Shown here in pieces: positions 54,701-59,475 of a stretch of DNA of 59,475 nucleotides. The position numbers and the translations under genes are program-made. The DNA is taken from the NCBI RefSeq assembly GCF_001653715.1, contig NZ_LWHQ01000083.1:1-59475 (forward strand), in the 5' to 3' direction. Under the pieces are notes generated by a model. The model searched no databases, was not told the origin of the DNA, and saw only the letters and a list, made by a program, of their open reading frames with translations. Within the stretch, counting starts at the first letter, position 1. Each line of letters begins with the position of its first letter. Origin of the DNA: Methylobacterium platani. Lineage in GTDB: Bacteria > Pseudomonadota > Alphaproteobacteria > Rhizobiales > Beijerinckiaceae.

Positions 54701-55315
54701 CGGCACCGGCCGGCCGACGACGGTGTAGGCCTCGACGGGCTTCAAGGGCGCCCCGGGGTCGAGGGTGAGGGCAGTGCGGCTTCCCCGCACCAGCTCGCCG
54801 TAGGGGATGCCCAGCTCCGGCTCCGCCGCGACCCGCACGGTGCCGTCCGCGACGGTCAGTTCCGCCGTACCGCGGTTGAGCCGCAGCGAGGCCGCCTCGA
54901 CGAGGTGGCGGCGGGCGGTGGCGGCGGCCTGGCGCAGGGGGATCGCGGCGATCTGGATCGTCTCGCTCGCGATGGTACCGCCCTGGTCGGGGGCGGTCGC
55001 GGTGCTGCCGAGCTCCATCGCGACGTGAGCGAACGGCACGTCGAGCTCCTCGGCGACGATCTGGGCCAGCGCCGTGCGGATGCCGGTGCCGAGATCGACG
55101 TGGCCGTTGAAGGCGGTGACCCGGCCCGCGCCGTCGACCGCGAGGTAGAGGGCGCGCTGCGGGCCCGCCGCCGCGGCGGCCCCCGGCGGATCGCCGAGGC
55201 GGGGCGGCCGGCCCATCGTCTCGCGGTAGACGAGCAGCAGGTCGTCCGCCTCCTGCCAGTGCCGGCGGCGCATCGCGGGGTCGGGGCGGTTCTCGGTCAT
55301 GCCTCTCGCCGTCAT
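51746..55315 (-). CDS. NicB-like molybdopterin hydroxylase large subunit with three c-type hemes
   Basis: 1189 residues. Residues about 35-730 are the xanthine dehydrogenase/isoquinoline oxidoreductase-type Mo-cofactor part (GHVDLGTGIRTALAQIVAEEL, QGGTIASETIQ, and the late LGAGESASVPSAAAITNALFDATG active-site region). A membrane segment (about 762-785) follows, then three cytochrome c domains with CLVCH (820), CGACH (965) and CASCH (1084). Length and layout match NicB of nicotinate dehydrogenase, which sends electrons from ring hydroxylation to cytochromes. The substrate is not known. ATGA overlap with the 2Fe-2S gene. Confidence 0.9.
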   Translation of the reverse strand: MTARGMTENRPDPAMRRRHWQEADDLLLVYRETMGRPPRLGDPPGAAAAAGPQRALYLAVDGAGRVTAFNGHVDLGTGIRTALAQIVAEELDVPFAHVAMELGSTATAPDQGGTIASETIQIAAIPLRQAAATARRHLVEAASLRLNRGTAELTVADGTVRVAAEPELGIPYGELVRGSRTALTLDPGAPLKPVEAYTVVGRPVPRVDIPEKAVGAWTYVHDVRVPGMVHGRVVRPPGAGVDAGLGDRLAAVDEASVAHIPGLVAVVRIGDFVGVVAEREENAAEAARCLRTTWHPLDGLPDLNRPEAALRGNPSTARTLLDRGDVDRALAHAPARLDRTYVWPYQMHGSIGPSCAVAEFRDGDLVVWSGTQNPHVLQSDLALLLDLPEDRIAIERHEAAGCYGRNCADDVAADAALLARAVGRPVRVQLTREQEHAWEPKGAAQVMDVRGGLDAEGGPAAYDFETRYPSNGAPTLALILTGKVSGPPATYPMGDRTAVPPYAFGHARVTVHDMPPIARASWLRGVSALPNTFAHESYIDELATAAGVDPIEYRLRYLDDPRAADLVRAVAERAAWVPHTAPGTHGGAGDILYGRGFAYAVYVHGPFPGKAAAWAAWVADVAVNRVTGEVAVTRVVVGQDSGLMINPDGVRHQIHGNVIQSTSRVLKESVGFDATGVTSREWGSYPILAFPQVPEIDVLLVPRPNEPPLGAGESASVPSAAAITNALFDATGIRFRELPLTAESVRAALDPPRIAGPDAPPRRRRGFLAGLFGAGTGALALGLTLLPWRPAYPSIERPDPAAYSAATIAQGRLVAAAGACLVCHAGPDGRSFAGGRGIETPFGTVYASNITPDMQAGIGAWSYPAFARAMREGVSRDGHHLYPAHPYTSFVNAAERDLQALYAFLMAQDPVAAPAPETKLRFPFGARPLMADWNALFHRPAAFADPARGPDWNRGAYLVEALGHCGACHSPRNALGAERRGAAHLAGGFADGWEAPALTGLSRSPLPWTEDDLYAYLRTGRSPRHGSAAGPMADVVASLAPLPDGDIRAMAVYLASLTGSGPAAAPVAVAATALPASSLFQGACASCHEGGAGGDLVPLGLVTSVHSAHPDNLIQAVLNGVRAAAERFPAPDPSAPPAAMPAFRDTLTDGQIAEVVAYARARYAPGAPAWTGLEAAVARVRGLTPHAGW

Positions 55316-55845
55316 GCCTCGCCCCCGGGGCCGGCGCCCTCGCGCATCCGCGCGGCGGCGGCGCGCACGGCGCGCAGGATCTCGATATGGGTGCCGCAGC
55401 GGCACAGGTTGGCCTGGAGCCCGGCCCGGATCTCGGCCTCGCCCGGGTCCGGGTCGGCGGTGAGCAGCGCCACCGCGGTCATGATCATGCCGTTGAGGCA
55501 GTAGCCGCACTGGGCCGCGTTCTCGGCGATGAAGGCCTCCTGCACCGGGTGCAGCCGCCCGCCCTCGGCGAGGCCCTCGAGCGTCACGATCCGGCGCCCG
55601 ACCGCGGCGCGCAGGGGAATCGCGCAGGAGCGCAGGGCCCGCCCGTCGACCAGCACCGTGCAAGCGCCGCACTGGCCGAGGCCGCAGCCGTATTTCGGGC
55701 CGTTCAGCGCCAGGTCGTTGCGCAGCACGTAGAGGAGGCGGGTGCCGGGCGCGGCCTCGACCGTCACGCTCCGGCCGTTGACCGTCAGCGCGTGGCGGGC
55801 CGGCGCCAGGCGGGGGTCGGCGATCGGCCGCGGATCGTCCTGCAT
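55312..55845 (-). CDS. NicA-like (2Fe-2S)-binding hydroxylase small subunit
   Basis: 177 residues. N-terminal plant-type ferredoxin centre CGLGQCGACTVLVDG...C at about residues 54-74, and the helical second [2Fe-2S] domain with CGYCLNGMI and NLCRCG near 112 and 147. It carries electrons from the Mo site to the hemes of the large subunit. The 26-residue N-terminal extension has no signal peptide, so the partner's membrane segment is notable. No XdhC or Mo-insertase gene is adjacent. Confidence 0.93.
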   Translation of the reverse strand: MQDDPRPIADPRLAPARHALTVNGRSVTVEAAPGTRLLYVLRNDLALNGPKYGCGLGQCGACTVLVDGRALRSCAIPLRAAVGRRIVTLEGLAEGGRLHPVQEAFIAENAAQCGYCLNGMIMTAVALLTADPDPGEAEIRAGLQANLCRCGTHIEILRAVRAAAARMREGAGPGGEA

Positions 55846-56141
55846 GCGCGTGATGTCCTGCCCCCGATTCCCGGCTGTGCCGCCGGCTGATCCGAGTTCT
55901 CACAGATTTCCGGCCGGACCGGAACCGGGCCCGCCGCCGATTGTCGTGGCTTGCAAGAGCGCGGCCAGGATGCGGGAGCGGGGGCTCGGCGGCCCTGCGC
56001 TCGCGGCAGAGGCGGTGCCTCGCTGCGGGCGGCACGATCCGTCCGGCGTGTCGAACCCGGCACCGGTGAACGTGACCGACCGTGCCGATCGACAAGGCGG
56101 CGCTCGGGACAGGAACACCGGCATGACGCAAGTCGTCGTCC
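55846..56141. other. intergenic stretch upstream of the nicA-like gene
   Basis: About 300 bp with no credible gene. It should contain the promoter of the minus-strand molybdenum hydroxylase operon. No repeat or clear promoter box was recognised. Confidence 0.4.
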
Positions 56142-56375
56142 ATGCCGCGAACCATGCCGAGACAAACCCTGTCACGCGGCGCGGCCGCGGCGATCACGGC
56201 CGCGGAGCAGGTCTTCGTGAGCCCCATCAGCTTCGGCGAGATCGCCCGGAAGGTCCGGATCGGGAAATGGCCCGAGATGGCGCCCCATGGCGCGCAGCGT
56301 CCCGCACTCCTCGAGGAGCAGGGCGGTGCATCGGCCGGACTTGGTCACGAAATCTGCCCGTGGCCGATCCGATAG
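56142..56375 (+). pseudogene. decayed PIN-domain (VapC-like) toxin fragment
   Basis: The translated segment TLSRGAAAAITAAEQVFVSPISFGEIARKVRIGKWPEM follows the VapC pattern in order (pseudo-alignment: ...LSxxAxxAIxxAxxVFVSxISxWEIAxKxRxGKxP), with the conserved Glu in SFGEIA. Then comes LLEEQGG as in the next helix. The N-terminal Asp-Thr strand and the C-terminal third with the remaining acidic residues are missing, and no antitoxin gene precedes it. Most likely a remnant. Confidence 0.6.
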
Positions 56376-56459
56376 TCCGGGCCTCTCCGCGACCCCGTCG
56401 ATCGGTTCCTTGCCGCGACCGCGCGGCGCTGTCGCACTCCGCTCGTTTCCGCCGATTCC

Positions 56460-56767
56460 GTCTTCGATGGTATCGTCGCGCGCGTATGATGAGATCGATC
56501 TTTCGATAAGCTCGATCGGAGCAATTGATCTTAAGCGTACGATCAATTTTATTTCTATCAGATCATGGTTATTTCAAATATTGATATAATTTGTGTTTTT
56601 ACTTCGGGATTGCTGATCGGTCGCGATTCGCCAGGACCGCAGCATATGCAATCTAAGATTGTAAAAATAGTATACGCTCAGTATATTTAAAAATGTTAAT
56701 GATTTACAGTTACATAAAGGTAACAATCGAGAAAAATAAACGAATAATCATCATATTGGAGGATGAC
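56460..56767. other. AT-rich segment upstream of the acidic orphan gene
   Basis: About 300 bp with very high A+T for this genome and no gene. It contains the inverted repeat AATTGATC-N10-GATCAATT (56523-56548) and a CAATCT-A-AGATTG palindrome near 56648. It probably holds the promoter of the following gene and may be a trace of transferred DNA. Confidence 0.55.
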
Positions 56768-57331
56768 ATGGCCGGAGACACCACCTTGAGCGGTACACCG
56801 GAAGGCGGCCCCGAACCGAGCGCATCCGGGGAAACCGGCGAGACCCCGGCATCCGGCGCGAGCGCCGCGGCCGATGTCTCGGAGCCGGTCTTGATCGCCG
56901 CCGCCGACCCGCCGCCGCCCGCCGCCGTCCCGCCCGCCAGCATGTTCCCGCCGACCATGCATGACGGCTCGTCCGCATCCGAGACCGGGCGGACCGTCCC
57001 GGTGCGGCCGCTGGAGTCGGAGGGCGGCGAGCTCGCGCCGTGCGACGGGCCGGACGGAAGCGAGGATCAGGCCCTGATCCTCGGGCCGCCGGACGCGACC
57101 GGCGGGGAGCTCGCCCCGATCGCGGAGGCGGCGGACGGGACGACCGCGCCGGCGCTCGCAGCCGACATGGTCGAGGGCACCAACCTCTTCGGGGACCGGG
57201 CCGCGATGTGGTCGGGCGATCCGTCCGAGGTCCGGGCGGGCTACGGGATCGATCCGCCCTACGCCGAGATCTGCCTGTGCGACGAGGTCGGCCTGATGGC
57301 CGGCGCGGAGGCGCCCGGCCTGGCGTCGTGA
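56768..57331 (+). CDS. acidic low-complexity protein of unknown function
   Basis: 187 residues from the ATG at 56768, six bases after GGAGG. The first 75 residues are rich in Gly, Ala, Pro, Glu and Ser (GETGETPASGASAAADVSEP); the middle repeats GGELAP twice (residues about 90 and 118), and the end is EICLCDEVGLMAGAEAPGLAS. Strongly acidic, no signal peptide and no membrane segment. Not recognised. The good ribosome site and isolated AT-rich upstream region argue for a real gene. Confidence 0.5.
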   Translation: MAGDTTLSGTPEGGPEPSASGETGETPASGASAAADVSEPVLIAAADPPPPAAVPPASMFPPTMHDGSSASETGRTVPVRPLESEGGELAPCDGPDGSEDQALILGPPDATGGELAPIAEAADGTTAPALAADMVEGTNLFGDRAAMWSGDPSEVRAGYGIDPPYAEICLCDEVGLMAGAEAPGLAS

Positions 57332-57505
57332 CCGACCGGTGCCGCCGAGCCGGGCGGGCGGCGGCCTTTCCGCTGTGCCGGAGGGGCCGCCGCCGTCGAG
57401 CGGGGCTTTCGAGGCCGGGGCCGGCACCGAAACGCCGCACGGGCCCGGCGCTTGCGGGCCGCCCCGCCTCCGCTAGCTCCCCTCTCGACCCTGGGGGGAT
57501 GAACG

Positions 57506-58270
57506 ATGCAGCAGCGCTGGCCGGACCGGATCTGGATCGTGCGGCACGGCGAGAGCGCCGGCAACGTCGCCCGCGACGCCGCCCAGGCGGCCGGGCACAC
57601 CCATATCGACATCGGCGAGCGCGACGTCGACGTGCCGCTGAGCCCGCTCGGCGAGCGCCAGGCCGCGGCGGTTGGCCGGTGGTTCGCCGAGATGCCGGCC
57701 TCCGAGCGGCCCGACGTGATGCTGACCTCGCCCTATCGGCGGGCCGTCGCCACCGCGCGGCTGATCCGCGAGGCCGGGGGCGTCGCCGATCCGCTCCTCG
57801 ACGACGTCGCCGACGAGCGCCTGCGCGAGAAGGAGTTCGGCATCCTCGACCGGCTCACCCGCGAGGGCATCACCCAGCTCCACCCCGACCAGGCCGAACT
57901 GCGCAGCCTGCTCGGCAAGTTCTACCACCGGCCGCCGGGCGGCGAGAGCTGGTGCGACGTGATCCTGCGCCTGCGCAGCGCCCTCGACACCGTGTCGCTG
58001 CATTACGGCGGCCGGCGGGTGCTGGTGGTCGGGCACCAGGTCGTGGTCCTGTGCCTGCGCTACCTGATCGAGGGCATGACCGAGGACGAGATCCTGTCCA
58101 TCGACCGCGAGGGCGACGTCGCCAATTGCTCGGTGACCGAATACGCCTTCGATCCCCGCCGCGGCAGCAGCGGCAAGCTGGTGCTGCAGCGCTACAACTT
58201 CGTCGCGCCGCTGAGGCAGGCCGGCGCCCCGGTGACCGCCGAGCCCGATGCCACGGGGGCCGCCCGATGA
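57506..58270 (+). CDS. histidine phosphatase family protein
   Basis: 254 residues. Phosphoglycerate-mutase-like fold: catalytic RHG in IWIVRHGESAGN (His near residue 13), second Arg in SPYRRAVATA, Glu in DERLREKEFG, and second His in VLVVGHQVVVLCLRYLIEG. The specific substrate is not evident; relatives dephosphorylate sugar phosphates or cofactors. Its stop overlaps the start of the NAD(P)H-hydrate dehydratase gene (ATGA), suggesting related duty in nucleotide or metabolite repair. Confidence 0.9.
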   Translation: MQQRWPDRIWIVRHGESAGNVARDAAQAAGHTHIDIGERDVDVPLSPLGERQAAAVGRWFAEMPASERPDVMLTSPYRRAVATARLIREAGGVADPLLDDVADERLREKEFGILDRLTREGITQLHPDQAELRSLLGKFYHRPPGGESWCDVILRLRSALDTVSLHYGGRRVLVVGHQVVVLCLRYLIEGMTEDEILSIDREGDVANCSVTEYAFDPRRGSSGKLVLQRYNFVAPLRQAGAPVTAEPDATGAAR

Positions 58271-59157
58271 CGATCGCGATCACCGCCGAGGTCCTGCGCG
58301 GCCTGCCCCTGCCGGATCCGGCCGGCGGCAGCAAGGAGGCCCGCGGCAGCGCCCTCGTCATCGCCGGCTCGGTCGAGGTGCCGGGCGCCGCGATCCTGGC
58401 CGGCACCGCAGCGCTGCGGGCCGGTGCCGGCAAGCTGCAGATGTCGATCGCCGCCGGCACCGCGCCGCACGCCGCGCTCGCCGTGCCGGAGGCCCTGGTG
58501 GTGCGGCTGCCGGAAGGCGAGGGCGGCCATGTCGATCACGCGCAGGCCGCCGCGGTGCTGCTGCCGCGCACCGAGCGGGCCGCCGCGGTGCTGGTCGGCG
58601 CCGGCATGGCGTCGGGCGAGCCGACGAAGGCGCTCACCGCGGCGCTCCTGTCCGGCCCGGCCCAGGCGCCCTTCGTCCTCGACGCGGCGAGCATCGACGG
58701 GCTGTGCGGGATCGCCGAGCGGGTGCGGGCGCGCGCCGGCCGGGTGGTGCTCACGCCGCATGCCGGCGAGATGGCGCGCTGCCTCGGCTGCGAGCGCGAC
58801 GCCGTCGAGGCCGATCCCCTCGGGGCGGCGCGGCAGGCGGCCGCGCGGCTCGGCGCCGTCGTGGTGATGAAGGGCGCCGAGACCTGGATCGTCGATCCGG
58901 CCGGCGAGACCTGGCATTACGAGGGGGGTGGCGCCGGCCTCGCCACCTCGGGCTCGGGCGACGTGCTCGCCGGGATCATCGTCGGGCTGCTCGCCCGCGG
59001 CACGAAACCCGCCGAGGCCGCCGCCTGGGGCGTCTACCTGCACGGCGAGGCGGGGCGGCGGCTGGCGCAGGCCTGCGGGCCGATCGGGTTCCTGGCGCGG
59101 GAGTTGTCGGGGGAGGTGCCGGGGCTGATGCGGGACGTGGCGGACGGCAGGACCTGA
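58267..59157 (+). CDS. nnrD: ADP-dependent NAD(P)H-hydrate dehydratase
   Basis: 296 residues from the ATG at 58267. It repairs hydrated NAD(P)H with ADP or ATP. The ribokinase-like fold shows GAGKLQM, LTPHAGEMARCLGC, VVVMKGAETWIVDP and the C-terminal anion hole GGGAGLATSGSGDVLAGIIVGLLARG. The epimerase (NnrE) domain often fused at the N-terminus is absent, so this is the stand-alone form. Coupled to the histidine phosphatase gene by four overlapping bases. Confidence 0.93.
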   Translation: MTIAITAEVLRGLPLPDPAGGSKEARGSALVIAGSVEVPGAAILAGTAALRAGAGKLQMSIAAGTAPHAALAVPEALVVRLPEGEGGHVDHAQAAAVLLPRTERAAAVLVGAGMASGEPTKALTAALLSGPAQAPFVLDAASIDGLCGIAERVRARAGRVVLTPHAGEMARCLGCERDAVEADPLGAARQAAARLGAVVVMKGAETWIVDPAGETWHYEGGGAGLATSGSGDVLAGIIVGLLARGTKPAEAAAWGVYLHGEAGRRLAQACGPIGFLARELSGEVPGLMRDVADGRT

Positions 59158-59258
59158 GGGGAAACGGGCGTGCAGGATGATCCGGTGATGGTTTTATCCA
59201 CGGTACACGACACCGCGACCTCGGCCCGACCATAGGGGCGGACGATCCTCGTGAGCCT

Positions 59259-59432
59259 CCCCCTTTCCCGGACGACTGAAACGACGTGGAAGGAGATCCG
59301 GGATCCAGCGGAAAAAGTGCCGCGAAGCGGCTCGATAGTCTGCAGCGTTGCAGACAGGCGGACGCTTCGCGACTTGTCATGCTGGATCCCGGATCTCCTT
59401 CCGCTGACGCTCCAGTCGTCCGGGAAAGGGGG
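59259..59432. repeat. 174-bp stepped inverted repeat (MITE-like or large hairpin)
   Basis: Outer arms of 20 bp (59259-59278 and 59413-59432) and next arms of 22 bp (59288-59309 and 59381-59402) are perfect complements. Inside, AAGTGCCGCGAAGCG faces CGCTTCGCGACTT with a small bulge, and the centre is GTCTGCA-GCGT-TGCAGAC. It is 101 bp after nnrD and contains no gene. No target-site duplication is obvious. The remaining bases of 59158-59475 show nothing else. Confidence 0.85.
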
Positions 59433-59475
59433 TCGGCCAACGATGGGCCGCGAGGCCGACCGCAGGGCGACGGCG

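Noticed and set aside
51758..55504. 1248-residue plus-strand frame opposite the molybdenum hydroxylase gene
   Set aside because: It is antisense to a gene with clear motifs and has the repetitive Ala/Gly/Arg/Val composition of GC-rich mirror frames.

Overview
The window is GC-rich DNA from an alphaproteobacterium of the Hyphomicrobiales (Rhizobiales) kind, most likely Methylobacterium or a close relative. The evidence is the S10-spc-alpha gene order with adk between secY and rpsM and no rpsD or rpmJ, a short-lid adenylate kinase, a BioMNY transporter, and the family resemblance of the accessory proteins. No rRNA or species marker is present, so the genus is inference. No rRNA, tRNA, CRISPR array, intact transposase or prophage was seen.

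Positions 1-16007 (+) hold the end of tuf and then the ribosomal superoperon: S10 block (rpsJ to rpsQ), spc block (rplN to secY), adk, and alpha block (rpsM, rpsK, rpoA, rplQ). A metallo-beta-lactamase-fold hydrolase gene sits between rpsK and rpoA. Block boundaries carry hairpins and candidate promoters, and rplQ is followed by a clear intrinsic terminator. A PepSY-type exported protein and a MocR-like aminotransferase follow.

Positions 17955-25629 (-) hold an AraC-type regulator, a heavy-metal RND efflux pair (membrane fusion protein and pump, no outer-membrane partner) and an exported mono-heme protein behind an AT-rich promoter region.

Positions 26067-37704 (-) are one tightly overlapping chemosensory operon: cheW, cheR-TPR, cheW, MCP, cheA-REC, cheB, and two hybrid histidine kinases. 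The layout matches the Wsp / Rhodospirillum centenum Che3 type, which controls something other than flagella. The output here is kinases, not a diguanylate cyclase. Three of its genes carry in-frame tandem repeats.

Positions 37941-49122 hold bioMNY (+), the ilvBN operon behind a promoter, a leader peptide and a terminator (attenuator) (+), two membrane microproteins (-), dps (-), a translationally coupled operon of alpha/beta hydrolase-gluconate dehydrogenase subunit 3 fusion, GMC oxidoreductase and SDR (-), and ilvC (-).

Positions 49306-59475 hold a DUF924 protein, a glutathione transferase with a TTG start, an FTR1 iron permease, a NicAB-like molybdenum hydroxylase with three hemes, a 0.9-kb partly AT-rich stretch with a decayed PIN toxin and an acidic orphan protein, a histidine phosphatase coupled to NAD(P)H-hydrate dehydratase, and a 174-bp stepped inverted repeat at the end.
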